This document shows positions 22,837 to 31,155 of a DNA stretch of 34,651 bases, in pieces. How positions within the stretch are numbered: the first letter of the stretch is position 1; every line of letters starts with the position of its first letter. Source of the stretch: an uncultured Clostridia bacterium (GTDB taxonomy: Bacteria > Bacillota > Clostridia > Lutisporales > Lutisporaceae). The position numbers and the translations under genes were made by a program. The stretch lies in the NCBI GenBank assembly GCA_937976095.1, contig CALJSV010000256.1:1-34651 (forward strand), read 5' to 3'. Under the pieces are notes generated by a model. It did no database searches and was not told where the DNA came from. It worked only from the letters and a program-made list of their open reading frames with translations.

Positions 22837-23511
22837 TTGAAAAAACTAGATTTTTTATGGTTGGCTACATTGGCATTCATAGTAGTTATTCTTGTTGTTC
22901 CTGTAACGCATGAAGCCTTTATCGCAGCAACAAAGGCACATCCATACATAATGGGTTTCATAAAGGTTGCAATACTCGCATCAATGGGAGAGCTGCTTGC
23001 GCTTAGGATAGTAGCGGGAGGCTGGAAAAAGCCAGTAGGTATGACTTATAGAGCAATCGTTTGGGGATTTTTGGGAGTCATCTTCGTTATAGTATTTGAG
23101 CTTTTTTCAGGTGGAACAGCTTCTGCAACATCGAAGGGACTTCTGCCGGTTTTAGGAAATGAAGCAGGAGCAAAATATCTAACAGCATTTTTTACAAGTG
23201 CCTTTATGAATCTAATATTTGCACCTACCTTTATGGCCTTTCATAGGATTACAGATACCTATATAGATCTTGGTGGCGGTACGCTATCCGGTATAATGAA
23301 GGTAAAGCTAAAGGATGTAGTACTTAAAATAGATTGGCTTGGCTTTGTAAGCTTTGTAGTTGTTAAGACAATACCTTTCTTTTGGATACCGGCACATACA
23401 ATTACTTTTATATTGCCGCCGGAATACAGAGTGCTGATGGCATCCTTCCTATCAATAGCATTAGGTGGAATCCTTGCTTTCGCAAAAAAGAAAGCTGTAA
23501 AGACAGCATAA
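22837..23511 (+). CDS. Unrecognised multi-pass membrane protein
   Basis: I do not recognise this 224-residue protein with confidence. It has about five or six hydrophobic segments, a central GELLALRIVAGGWKKPVG stretch, several conserved-looking aromatic or proline positions (FWIPAHTITFILPPEYR), and a Lys-rich C-terminus. The end bears a faint likeness to Mpv17/PMP22-type proteins, too weak for a call. TTG 22837 is taken as the start because GGGGG lies nine bases upstream; the in-frame TTG at 22816 has no ribosome site. It ends at a shared convergent terminator. Confidence 0.7.
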   Translation: MKKLDFLWLATLAFIVVILVVPVTHEAFIAATKAHPYIMGFIKVAILASMGELLALRIVAGGWKKPVGMTYRAIVWGFLGVIFVIVFELFSGGTASATSKGLLPVLGNEAGAKYLTAFFTSAFMNLIFAPTFMAFHRITDTYIDLGGGTLSGIMKVKLKDVVLKIDWLGFVSFVVVKTIPFFWIPAHTITFILPPEYRVLMASFLSIALGGILAFAKKKAVKTA

Positions 23512-23518
23512 GTGCTAT

Positions 23519-23557
23519 AAAGCAATAAGAGTCGTAATGGACTACTTATTGCTTTTT
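23519..23557. terminator. Bidirectional terminator between membrane protein and DNA glycosylase
   Basis: An 11-bp stem, AAAGCAATAAG and complement, extended by AGTC/GACT across one bulged A, with T-runs on both sides. The glycosylase stop codon lies inside it. Confidence 0.85.
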
Positions 23558-24168
23558 GTTTTACTAACAAATATGTTATCCTTTATAAAAAATCTCCAGG
23601 GAACATCCTTGTACTCCTCGGCATAATCAATTCCTATACGAGGGGATGAGGCTATTTCAAAGCTTGTAGGATTTTCATCACATATATATAGCTCTCCCAG
23701 ACTGCAGAGATCAACACCATTTAAGCGCTTGTCTATTGACATTGCTTTACAGAGCTTTCCAGGACCGCTGGTAAGGTTTTTCACCTGTGCCTTTGTCAGG
23801 CTGGTATAACTGGAAGAAAAGCGGTTCTGAGACATTTCCTCCAAACCAGATAAGGGCTCAACTGCTCGAATAAGAGCTGCCTGAGGGATGTCTGGAACTG
23901 CTGCTACGGCATTAACACAGTAATACATACCGTATATCATATATACATAAGAATATCCTCCTATATGATACATGATCTCATTTCTCTCTGTTCTTCTTCC
24001 CTTGTAGGAGTGAGCAGCCTTATCCTCATAGCCCATATAGGCCTCTGTTTCTACTATTCTCCCAACAAGCTCATTTCCACCTATACGGCGTACGACATTT
24101 TTGCCAAGCAGCTCCCGTGCTACTGTTATGGAATCTCTTGTATAAAAGCTACGATCAAGTATAAACAT
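23542..24168 (-). CDS. DNA-3-methyladenine glycosylase (AAG/MPG type)
   Basis: A 208-residue base-excision repair enzyme that removes alkylated purines from DNA. Family segments occur in order: LLGKNVVRR, IVETEAYMGYEDKAAHSYKG (holding the catalytic glutamate), RNEIMYHIGGYSYVYMIYGM, and GPGKLCKAMSIDKRLNG. Length is normal. The ATG is preceded by AAGGAGCA. It is monocistronic, ending at a bidirectional terminator. Confidence 0.93.
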   Translation of the reverse strand: MFILDRSFYTRDSITVARELLGKNVVRRIGGNELVGRIVETEAYMGYEDKAAHSYKGRRTERNEIMYHIGGYSYVYMIYGMYYCVNAVAAVPDIPQAALIRAVEPLSGLEEMSQNRFSSSYTSLTKAQVKNLTSGPGKLCKAMSIDKRLNGVDLCSLGELYICDENPTSFEIASSPRIGIDYAEEYKDVPWRFFIKDNIFVSKTKSNK

Positions 24169-24217
24169 AGTTGCTCCTTTTTAAAGCGCTTTTGAATAAG
24201 CTCTTTTTTATGATGGC

Positions 24218-24262
24218 TATATTTGAGTTATAATAATGTAATATTATTATAACTCAAATATA
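24218..24262. repeat. Perfect 20-bp-arm inverted repeat in divergent intergenic region
   Basis: Arms 24218-24237 and 24243-24262 are exact complements (each containing TTTGAGTTATAATAAT or its complement) around GTAAT. It lies between divergent genes for the DNA glycosylase and an HD-domain protein, where no terminator is needed, and contains TATAAT-like boxes. A shared operator is possible. Confidence 0.8.
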
Positions 24263-24339
24263 TACATAGATGCATTTTCTTGTATATAATAATAATTAAT
24301 TGATATGTATTAAAAATAATATTTGCTATGGAGGTACAA

Positions 24340-24903
24340 ATGAACAGAGAGAAAGCCTTAGAATTTGTGAATAAGTATATAACCTCAGAGCACCTTATAA
24401 AGCATTCCTATGCAGTAGAGGCTGTGATGAGGGAGCTCGCAAGGCGACTTGAGCCTGAAGAAGAGGAGCTTTGGGGAATAACAGGCTTGCTGCATGACAT
24501 TGATGTGGATTTGGTGGATTATAGGAACAATCCCAAGCTGCACGGAATAAAAGCTGTAGAGATACTAAAGGAGCAGGGCTACGGAAATGAGGATATGTAT
24601 CATTCAATTTGTGCACATAATGAGGACACCGGGGTAAAGCTGGAGACAACTATGGATAAGGCTATTTATGCAGCTGATCCGATAACTGGCTTTATTACGG
24701 CAATTACATTGGTTTATCCTGACAAGAAGCTGAGCAGTGTCAAGGTAAAATCAATAGTAAAGAGAATGGACGAGGTAAGATTTGCCGCCGGAGCAAATAG
24801 AGATGCTATGAGATCAATAGAAAATCTGGGTATATCCTTTAATGACTTCGCAGAGCTATCGCTAAACGCAATGAGGGATATTGCAGATAATTTAGGGTTA
24901 TAG
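24340..24903 (+). CDS. HD-domain metal-dependent phosphohydrolase
   Basis: A 187-residue HDIG-type HD-domain protein. The metal ligands are visible: His22, the His52-Asp53 pair in LLHDIDVD, the histidine of KLHGIKAVEIL, and YHSICAHNEDTG further on. These proteins hydrolyse phosphate esters of nucleotides or related compounds; the substrate is unknown. GGAGG lies between an upstream in-frame ATG (24328) and ATG 24340, so the second is the start. It is monocistronic. Confidence 0.85.
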   Translation: MNREKALEFVNKYITSEHLIKHSYAVEAVMRELARRLEPEEEELWGITGLLHDIDVDLVDYRNNPKLHGIKAVEILKEQGYGNEDMYHSICAHNEDTGVKLETTMDKAIYAADPITGFITAITLVYPDKKLSSVKVKSIVKRMDEVRFAAGANRDAMRSIENLGISFNDFAELSLNAMRDIADNLGL

Positions 24904-24906
24904 ACA

Positions 24907-24938
24907 AAAACAGACTGCACTTTGTGGCAGTCTGTTTT
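24907..24938. terminator. Bidirectional terminator between HD gene and short phosphorylase
   Basis: A perfect 12-bp stem, AAAACAGACTGC and complement with an 8-base loop, has T-runs at both ends and lies between convergent genes. Confidence 0.88.
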
Positions 24939-24965
24939 GATTTGGGAGAGAGGATGGGTATAATA

Positions 24966-26576
24966 CTATGCATTATATAGTAATTCGTAATACTCTTTAA
25001 CCATTCGTTCTACCGCAAATTGCTCTCTGGTAGACTGAATGCTGTTTCGCATCATTTCTATCCACTTCTCATTATTATCATAATAAGTTGGTATAACCTC
25101 TTCCTGAAGTACCTTATAAAGTGACTTTAGATCATGAGCATCTTGAACCTCAACATCATGGCTTTCGAAGCCATCACCTATTTGCCAGCCTGTTACGCCA
25201 TGCTCACATGCCTCTGGCCACCAGCCGTCCAGTATGCTTAGGTTTAATACGCCGTTCATTGCTGCCTTCATACCTGAAGTACCGCTTGCCTCTAAAGGTC
25301 TTCTTGGATTGTTCAGCCAAATGTCAGAGCCTCTGGTAAGTGCCTTGCCTATTGTCATATCATAGTTCTCAAGGAAGACAACTGCATTAGGATACTTCTT
25401 GGACATAGCAACCAGGTTAGATACTATGGACTTTCCTGTATCATCAAGCGGGTGTGCTTTACCTGAGAATACTATCTGAAGCTTCTTATTTTCTAGCAGT
25501 GGAGCAATAATCTTTTCATCAGTAAAAATAAAGTTACTTCTCTTATAAGAGGCAGCTCTTCTTGAAAAGCCAATTGTCAGAACGTTTGGATCTAGCTCAG
25601 CTCCAGTACGCTCCTTCACAAACTCGATAAGAGCCTTTTTGTTTTTCATGTGTGCTTCCCATACTTCTGTGCCCTTTTCGGCAGCATCAAGCATTGCTTT
25701 ATCTACCCAGGTTGGAACATGAATAGCATTTGTTATTCCAACTATTGGAGCTGGATAGTCGACATGCTCCCACATTTTATTTGCTGTCTCAGCATGAAGC
25801 TGTGCAACAGCGTTGGATTTTTTGCTGGTACGGAGTGCAGCAACAGTCATATTAAAGGGTGCTCCACCTAAATGTACCATTTGCTCAGTAGTTAAGCCGT
25901 TGAAGGCACCCATATACTCTAATCTGTTCAAGTAATGGGACTCATTGCCCTGGATTATAGGAGTATGAGTTGTAAACACAACCTCACGTCTGGTTTTGTC
26001 CAGCGCTTCATAGAAGCCAGAGCCTGCTTCCATCTTTTCTTTAATAAGCTCGATTGCAGCAAGTACAGCATGACCTTCGTTGAAGTGATATATGTCTATA
26101 TCAATACCGAGCTTTCTTAAAGCTCTTACACCACCTATGCCAAGAACCATTTCCTGGGCTATTCTTTCTTCGCCAAACCAACCATAAAGCTGTCCTGTTA
26201 TCCATGCATCTTCATTTTCGGGAATATCGGTATCAAGCAAGTATAATGGCACATTACCAAACTTATCAACCTTCCAAACCTTACATACTACGTCTCTTTG
26301 ACGAATCTTAACAGTTACTTTTACTCCAGTATCGATCAGGTAGTCATAAGCATTATTATGATAAGAATCATATGGCTTACCGTCCTTGCCGATTAACTGG
26401 TCAGTATAGCCCTGCTTCCATCTGATGCCAAGACCAACCATTGGTACTCCAACATCCTTAGCACCCTTTAGATAGTCTCCTGCCAGTATGCCAAGGCCGC
26501 CTGCATACATCTTAAACTCAGAGTCTAATCCGTACTCCATACAAAAATAGGCTACGGAAGGTAGTTTTTTTTGCAT
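24966..26576 (-). CDS. glgP: Alpha-glucan (maltodextrin) phosphorylase, short type (GT35)
   Basis: A 536-residue phosphorylase of the short GT35 branch (Thermotoga AgpA-like), which acts on maltodextrins to yield glucose-1-phosphate. The PLP-lysine motif EASGTSGMKAAMNG places the Schiff base at Lys437. YFCMEYGLDSEF and AGGLGILAGDYLKGA at the N-terminus, and ILDGWWPEA after the lysine, are typical of this branch and differ from the 821-residue GlgP at 2279-4744. AAGGAGG precedes the ATG. It is divergent from malQ and preceded by a LacI-type operator overlapping its -35 box, so it is probably maltodextrin-induced. Confidence 0.92.
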   Translation of the reverse strand: MQKKLPSVAYFCMEYGLDSEFKMYAGGLGILAGDYLKGAKDVGVPMVGLGIRWKQGYTDQLIGKDGKPYDSYHNNAYDYLIDTGVKVTVKIRQRDVVCKVWKVDKFGNVPLYLLDTDIPENEDAWITGQLYGWFGEERIAQEMVLGIGGVRALRKLGIDIDIYHFNEGHAVLAAIELIKEKMEAGSGFYEALDKTRREVVFTTHTPIIQGNESHYLNRLEYMGAFNGLTTEQMVHLGGAPFNMTVAALRTSKKSNAVAQLHAETANKMWEHVDYPAPIVGITNAIHVPTWVDKAMLDAAEKGTEVWEAHMKNKKALIEFVKERTGAELDPNVLTIGFSRRAASYKRSNFIFTDEKIIAPLLENKKLQIVFSGKAHPLDDTGKSIVSNLVAMSKKYPNAVVFLENYDMTIGKALTRGSDIWLNNPRRPLEASGTSGMKAAMNGVLNLSILDGWWPEACEHGVTGWQIGDGFESHDVEVQDAHDLKSLYKVLQEEVIPTYYDNNEKWIEMMRNSIQSTREQFAVERMVKEYYELLYNA

Positions 26577-26616
26577 TTCAATTCCTCCTTAAATATATCC
26601 TTCACCAAAATTAATT

Positions 26617-26647
26617 GTTATGATAGCTTTATATCAGCTATCATAAC
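26617..26647 (-). promoter_or_regulatory. Leader hairpin of short glgP mRNA
   Basis: A perfect 11-bp stem, GTTATGATAGC and complement with a 9-base loop, lies 40 bases before the ribosome site. No T-run follows on the minus strand, so it is more likely a stability or processing element than a terminator. Confidence 0.45.
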
Positions 26648-26724
26648 GAGTTAAATTAGAATTTAATAAATTGCATAACAACAGTATGAGTATGTACTTA
26701 ATATGAATTCCTTATTTCAAAATG

Positions 26725-26753
26725 ATTATATACTAAAAAAATGCTCAGCGCAA
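26725..26753 (-). promoter_or_regulatory. Promoter of short glgP
   Basis: On the minus strand TTGCGC (26753-26748), a 17-bp spacer and a perfect TATAAT (26730-26725). The -35 hexamer is part of the operator at 26748-26763. Confidence 0.7.
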
Positions 26754-26763
26754 TCGCTTGCAC
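26748..26763. promoter_or_regulatory. LacI-family operator 1 (short glgP)
   Basis: GCGCAATCGCTTGCAC is a 16-bp pseudo-palindrome centred on CG, the pattern of LacI/MalR-family sites. It covers the -35 box of the minus-strand promoter, so binding would block RNA polymerase. Confidence 0.75.
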
Positions 26764-26878
26764 AAAATATTACAAAATAAACACAAGATTTTACAATTGA
26801 AGCTGATAACTGTCGATTTTCCTCATTAATATGGAAACATAAATATCTAGCATAATTGATTAAAGCTTAATAAGGTTA

Positions 26879-26907
26879 TTGACAATGAATATTCAATATT
26901 ATAATAT
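26879..26907 (+). promoter_or_regulatory. Promoter of malQ
   Basis: A consensus TTGACA (26879-26884) with TAATAT at 17-bp spacing (26902-26907) or TATAAT at 15 bp (26900-26905). The predicted start is near 26913. Confidence 0.7.
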
Positions 26908-26915
26908 AAATCTAA

Positions 26916-26931
26916 GTGCAAACGATTGCGC
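26916..26931. promoter_or_regulatory. LacI-family operator 2 (malQ)
   Basis: GTGCAAACGATTGCGC is a 16-bp pseudo-palindrome of the same type as operators 1 and 3. It begins at about +4 relative to the predicted malQ start, a typical repression position. Confidence 0.78.
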
Positions 26932-27051
26932 AAAAAATAAGTGAAATAGAGCTCTTAGCAGTAAACTAAGTACTATAATCATAAATGAGCTATTTAAGAG
27001 ACATAACATGCTTTTAAGGTCGCCATTACAAAATGGTTTGGGGGTATTGTA

Positions 27052-28554
27052 ATGAATTATATTAGAAAAAGCGGCATTTTGCTGCATCCGACATCGCTAC
27101 CATCGAAATACGGTATAGGTGAGCTAGGGAAGGAAGCATATGAATTTGTAGACTTTCTAAAGAGAAGCAAGCAAACTTATTGGCAGATACTGCCTTTAGG
27201 CCCTGTAGGCTTTGGGGAATCACCATACCAAAGCTTTTCTGCTTTTGCTGGAAACACTCTTCTTATAAGCATTGATAGATTAATAGATGAAGGGCTGCTT
27301 GAAAAAGCAGACTTAGCTGATGTTCCGGAGCTTTCTTGTGATAAAATCAGCTTTTGTAAGGTAAAGAGTATTAAGAATAAGCTCTTTAGAATTGCATACA
27401 AGAGATTTTTATCAGGTAGGTCTAAAGAAGACTATAAGAGGTTCATTACAGAAAACTTCTACTGGCTTGAGGATTTCGCTTTGTTCATGGCAATTAAGGA
27501 GCATTTTGGCTTCATTGCTTGGAATGAGTGGGATAGAGATATTGCCATGAGAGAAGCTGGGGCAGTTACGCGCTACAAAGAATTGCTTCATGCTGATGTT
27601 GAATATAATAAATTCCTACAGTATGTATTTTTTAAGCAGTGGGTGAGCCTTAAAGAATACGCAAACAAATCAGGTATAGAGATTATTGGAGATCTTCCGC
27701 TTTTTATATCCAATGACAGTAGTGATGCGTGGGCTTTACCTCAGCTTTTTGAGATAGATGAGACAGGGAGTCCCCTCAAGGTAGCAGGCGTTCCACCAGA
27801 CTACTTTAGTGAAACAGGACAATTTTGGGGCAATCCACACTACAGGTGGGATGCAATGAAGGCTGATGACTATAAGTGGTGGAGAGATAGATTCAATATT
27901 TTACTAAAGCTGGTTGATATTGTGAGAATTGATCATTTTAGAGGCTTTGAAAGCTACTGGGAAATACCAGGAGATGAAAAAACCGCAGTAAACGGAAAAT
28001 GGGTGCTAGGACCGGGTGTTGACTTTTTCTCAACCATTAGAAGCTACATGGGAGAGTTGCCAATAATAGCAGAGGATTTAGGCTTTATTACAAGGGAGGT
28101 AATGGAGCTTAAGGACAGCTTTAACTTTCCTGGAATGAAGATTTTACAATTTACCTTTGGAAAGGGTGCTGAAGAGAGATTTCTTCCGCATAATTATGAA
28201 GAGAATTCTATAGTTTATACAGGAACGCATGATAACGATACTACTATTGGATGGTTAAGAAAGTCTCTGCTTGAACAGCCTGAGGCAGTTGAAGAAATGA
28301 AAGCGTATCTTGGAATAGAATTTGAGATAGCAGATGAAGAATTCTGTTGGACTCTAATAGAGACTGCATATAAAAGCAAGTCAAGGACTGCTATTATCCC
28401 GCTTCAGGATATACTGGGACTTGATACAGAAGCGAGAATGAATACTCCAAACACGATAGGTGGAAACTGGGACTGGAGATACAAGCCTGAAATGCTTTCT
28501 GATGATGTGGTGGATAGGTTATTTAAGCTTTCGGAGAGATATAATAGAAATTGA
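27052..28554 (+). CDS. malQ: 4-alpha-glucanotransferase (amylomaltase, GH77)
   Basis: This 500-residue cytoplasmic enzyme moves maltosyl or longer units between maltodextrins, making chains long enough for phosphorylase. The N-terminus (RKSGILLHPTSLPSKYGIGELG) and QILPLGPVGFGESPYQSFSAFAGN are hallmark GH77 sequences. Catalytic residues are Asp294 (VRIDHFRGF), Glu341 (IIAEDLGFIT) and Asp394 (GTHDNDT). Translation starts at ATG 27052 after TTTGGGGG. It is divergent from the short phosphorylase and shares its regulation through near-identical operators. Confidence 0.96.
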   Translation: MNYIRKSGILLHPTSLPSKYGIGELGKEAYEFVDFLKRSKQTYWQILPLGPVGFGESPYQSFSAFAGNTLLISIDRLIDEGLLEKADLADVPELSCDKISFCKVKSIKNKLFRIAYKRFLSGRSKEDYKRFITENFYWLEDFALFMAIKEHFGFIAWNEWDRDIAMREAGAVTRYKELLHADVEYNKFLQYVFFKQWVSLKEYANKSGIEIIGDLPLFISNDSSDAWALPQLFEIDETGSPLKVAGVPPDYFSETGQFWGNPHYRWDAMKADDYKWWRDRFNILLKLVDIVRIDHFRGFESYWEIPGDEKTAVNGKWVLGPGVDFFSTIRSYMGELPIIAEDLGFITREVMELKDSFNFPGMKILQFTFGKGAEERFLPHNYEENSIVYTGTHDNDTTIGWLRKSLLEQPEAVEEMKAYLGIEFEIADEEFCWTLIETAYKSKSRTAIIPLQDILGLDTEARMNTPNTIGGNWDWRYKPEMLSDDVVDRLFKLSERYNRN

Positions 28555-28557
28555 TGT

Positions 28558-28600
28558 AAAACATTGCTCTAGTGCCACTTCGGCTAGGGGCAATGTTTTT
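28558..28600 (+). terminator. Terminator of malQ
   Basis: Outer stem AAAACATTGC/GCAATGTTTT with an imperfect inner GCC/GGC stem is followed by a T-run, starting just past the malQ stop codon. Confidence 0.8.
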
Positions 28601-28610
28601 ATAGTATTAC

Positions 28611-28638
28611 TTGAATATATTCAGCTTTGTGTTAGAAT
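28611..28638 (+). promoter_or_regulatory. Promoter of the LacI-family regulator gene
   Basis: TTGAAT (28611-28616), a 16-bp spacer and TAGAAT (28633-28638). A 7-bp inverted repeat, ATTATGT/ACATAAT (28648-28668), lies near the start site. It does not resemble the GTGCAA-type operators, so autoregulation through that site type is not evident. Confidence 0.5.
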
Positions 28639-28706
28639 ATGGATAGCATTATGTGGAGCAGACATAATGAGAAGAGGCATAAAGCAGTTTTGATAGGAGG
28701 AATTTC

Positions 28707-29741
28707 ATGTCAGTTACGATAAAAGATGTGGCAAAGGCTGCAGGTGTAGCTGCTTCCACTGTTTCCAGAGTAATAGCTGATAACCCACGGATAAGCCAAA
28801 AGACAAAGGAAAAGGTGCTTCAGGTTATGAAGGAGATGGATTTTTATCCTAATGCAATAGCCAGAAGCCTTGCAAATAGAAGCACAAAAACTATAGGTGT
28901 AATAATGCCTCACTCTAGTGAACAGGTATTTGTTAACCCTTTCTTTACTGAGGTAATGAGAGGAATTGGAATGAGTGCTATGAAAAGAGGATATAACGTA
29001 CTGTTCTCCACCGGCAGCGATATAGAGGAGGAGTATAGGTCAACAAGCAAGCTTGTAAACGAGCAGAGGGTGGATGGCCTTATTTTGCTTACTTCGAGAA
29101 TAAAGGATAAAACAATAGATGAGCTTATAAAAAAGAAATTTCCCTTTGTAGTGGTTGGTAAGCATCCGAAGCTTGAGAATATTAATTGGGTTGACAACAA
29201 TAATCAAGAGGCAGGCTACACAGCTACTGAGCACTTAATAAAGCAGGGGCATAAGTCTATAGGCTTTATCGGAGGAGAATTTACCTATGTCTTTATGGGT
29301 GAACGCTTCAAGGGCTATAAAAAGGCTTTAGATAGCTTTAGCATAGAATTCAGCAAGGAATTTCTTGCATTGGAGGAGTTTTTGGAGGAAGGTGGGTATC
29401 GGGCTATGAAAAAGCTGCTTTCAAACAAAAAAAGGCCTACTGCTGTAGTGGTTGCTGACGATTTGATGGCGTTTGGCGTTATGAGAGCAATAAAAGAAGA
29501 AGGCTTAAGGATTCCACAGGATATATCCGTTGTAGGCTTTAATGATACTCCTCTGGCGAGCTATGTTGATCCACCGCTGACCTCTGTTGAGATATTTGTC
29601 TTTGATCTTGGTTACAATGCCAGCGAAGTGCTAATAAATCAATTGGAGCAAGAGGATGATCAGAAGAAGCACATAATTGTTCCGACAAGATTAAAAATAC
29701 GTAAATCTTCTATAACTGTAAGAAGACAAAAAAAATTATAA
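28707..29741 (+). CDS. LacI-family transcriptional regulator (MalR-like)
   Basis: A 344-residue regulator. The N-terminal helix-turn-helix reads VTIKDVAKAAGVAASTVSRVI, followed by the hinge helix region PNAIARSLANRSTKTIGVIMP and a periplasmic-binding-protein-like effector domain (residues 60-335). Its position between malQ and malE, with three GTGCAA-CG-TTGCGC type operators nearby, makes it the likely maltodextrin-responsive repressor, comparable to MalR of other Gram-positive bacteria. It is not CcpA by context, but CcpA-like behaviour cannot be ruled out by sequence alone. A GGAGGA site precedes the ATG. Confidence 0.9.
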   Translation: MSVTIKDVAKAAGVAASTVSRVIADNPRISQKTKEKVLQVMKEMDFYPNAIARSLANRSTKTIGVIMPHSSEQVFVNPFFTEVMRGIGMSAMKRGYNVLFSTGSDIEEEYRSTSKLVNEQRVDGLILLTSRIKDKTIDELIKKKFPFVVVGKHPKLENINWVDNNNQEAGYTATEHLIKQGHKSIGFIGGEFTYVFMGERFKGYKKALDSFSIEFSKEFLALEEFLEEGGYRAMKKLLSNKKRPTAVVVADDLMAFGVMRAIKEEGLRIPQDISVVGFNDTPLASYVDPPLTSVEIFVFDLGYNASEVLINQLEQEDDQKKHIIVPTRLKIRKSSITVRRQKKL

Positions 29742-29759
29742 ATTATGGGACATACCTAA

Positions 29760-29787
29760 TTGACAAATCATGAGAATATATTATAAT
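29760..29787 (+). promoter_or_regulatory. Promoter of malE operon
   Basis: A perfect TTGACA (29760-29765) and a perfect TATAAT (29782-29787) with a 16-bp spacer make a strong promoter, consistent with high malE expression. The predicted start is near 29794. Confidence 0.8.
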
Positions 29788-29811
29788 TAGATTATGTTAG
29801 TTCATACGATT

Positions 29812-29827
29812 GTGCAACCGGTTGCGC
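29812..29827. promoter_or_regulatory. LacI-family operator 3 (malE)
   Basis: GTGCAACCGGTTGCGC is a 16-bp palindrome with a single broken pair, the most symmetric of the three sites. It lies at about +18 to +34, between the promoter and the ribosome site. Confidence 0.82.
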
Positions 29828-29858
29828 AACTATGAATAAATAATAAGGGGGAAGAATT

Positions 29859-31142
29859 GTGAAAAAGAGTACAATCAAGGTATTAAGTCTACTCATGGTT
29901 TTAGTTCTTATGTTTTCAATGGCGGCTTGCGCTAAAAAGGTTGAAGAGGCTGCTTCAACTCCAGATGCTACACCAACAGAAGCTGCAAAGAAGCCAGTTG
30001 AATTGGTGTTCTGGGAGCAAGAAGAACCAAACAACGACCCAATATATGACAGATTACTTACTGAATTTAACAAGAAGTACCCACATATCACAGTTACAAG
30101 AGTTCACTATACAACTGACGACTTAAGAAGCCAATTCCAAACAACTGTATTGGCTGGCGAAGGTCCAGACATAGTATTTGGTCCAGATGACAACCTAGGT
30201 GTATTCCAAACAATGGGTCTTATACAGCCACTTGATAAGGTATTATCAGCAGATTTCCTTAACACACTTGATAAGAAATCAGTTGACGGCTGCAGAATAA
30301 GCGGTGATTTATACGGTATGCCTGACAGACAAGGCAATAACATCATGCTTGTTTATAATAAGGACTTAGTTCCAACAGCTCCTGAAACTGTTACAGAAAT
30401 GATAGAAATTGCTAAGAAAAACACAAACGCGAAAGAAGGCAAATACGGTCTAGTTTTCCAAGCATATGAGCCATTCTTTATTTCATGGGTAGCTAATGGT
30501 CTTGGCGGAAACGTATTTGATGAAAAATATCAACCAACATTAAACACCCCAGCTTTCATAGCTGAGTATAAATTCTTATATGACATTTTTAATGTTCATA
30601 AGATTATACCTGCAGACTGTAACTATGACGTAGCAAGCAACCTTTTCAAAGAAGGAAAAGCAGCTATGATAATCAACGGACCATGGTCATGGGGCGAGTA
30701 CGAAGCAGCTGGTATCAACATGGGTCTTGCACATCTTCCGAAGCTTGAAAATGGAAAATATGGTTCAGCATATACTTCAACTAAGGCATACTCAGTAAAT
30801 AAGAATGTTACAGATCCAGATAGATTAGAAGCAGTTAAGCTTGTACTTGAACTCTTCGGATCAGCTGAATTCCAATTAGAATTTGCTAAGGCTTCAGGTT
30901 GGATGCCAACTAACAAGGTAGCTATGGAAGACTCCTTTGTAAAGAACGATCCAAAGTTCAACATAGCAACTGAAGGTATGAAGGTTGGAACTCCGATGCC
31001 AATAGTACCAGAAATGAGAGCAATCTGGGATGCACTTAAGCTTACAGTTCCAGACATAATGACTGGTAAGATAACTCCAGAGAAGGCAGCTGAAATGGCA
31101 CAAAAGGAAGCAGAAAAGAATATAGCTAACTTCAACAAATAA
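29859..31142 (+). CDS. malE: Maltodextrin-binding lipoprotein MalE
   Basis: A 427-residue solute-binding protein. Residues 1-23 are a lipoprotein signal peptide, with lipobox SMAAC and the modified Cys24, followed by an acidic, Thr/Pro-rich linker. The mature part is a cluster-1 sugar-binding fold (VELVFWEQEEPNNDPIYDRL, TVLAGEGPDIVFGPDDN, AAMIINGPWSWGEY). Sugar identity is inferred from neighbours. The GTG start follows AAGGGGGAAG. Base and codon use differ visibly from neighbours (regular CCA, ACA, GAA and AAG use), as in highly expressed genes. A hairpin with a T-run separates it from malF, so more malE than malFG mRNA is expected. Confidence 0.92.
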   Translation: MKKSTIKVLSLLMVLVLMFSMAACAKKVEEAASTPDATPTEAAKKPVELVFWEQEEPNNDPIYDRLLTEFNKKYPHITVTRVHYTTDDLRSQFQTTVLAGEGPDIVFGPDDNLGVFQTMGLIQPLDKVLSADFLNTLDKKSVDGCRISGDLYGMPDRQGNNIMLVYNKDLVPTAPETVTEMIEIAKKNTNAKEGKYGLVFQAYEPFFISWVANGLGGNVFDEKYQPTLNTPAFIAEYKFLYDIFNVHKIIPADCNYDVASNLFKEGKAAMIINGPWSWGEYEAAGINMGLAHLPKLENGKYGSAYTSTKAYSVNKNVTDPDRLEAVKLVLELFGSAEFQLEFAKASGWMPTNKVAMEDSFVKNDPKFNIATEGMKVGTPMPIVPEMRAIWDALKLTVPDIMTGKITPEKAAEMAQKEAEKNIANFNK

Positions 31143-31155
31143 TAGACATCAAATT

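Larger units (their letters stand above)
26577..27051. other. 475-bp divergent regulatory region between short glgP and malQ
   Basis: No gene is seen in this stretch. It contains a leader hairpin (26617-26647), a minus-strand promoter with an operator over its -35 box, and a plus-strand promoter with an operator just downstream of its start site. Leaders of about 140 bases precede both genes. The remainder is plain AT-rich DNA. Confidence 0.8.

Noticed and set aside
28460-28693. 77-residue + strand ORF spanning the malQ end and terminator
   Set aside because: It overlaps malQ in another frame and runs through the malQ terminator and the regulator promoter, with no ribosome site.
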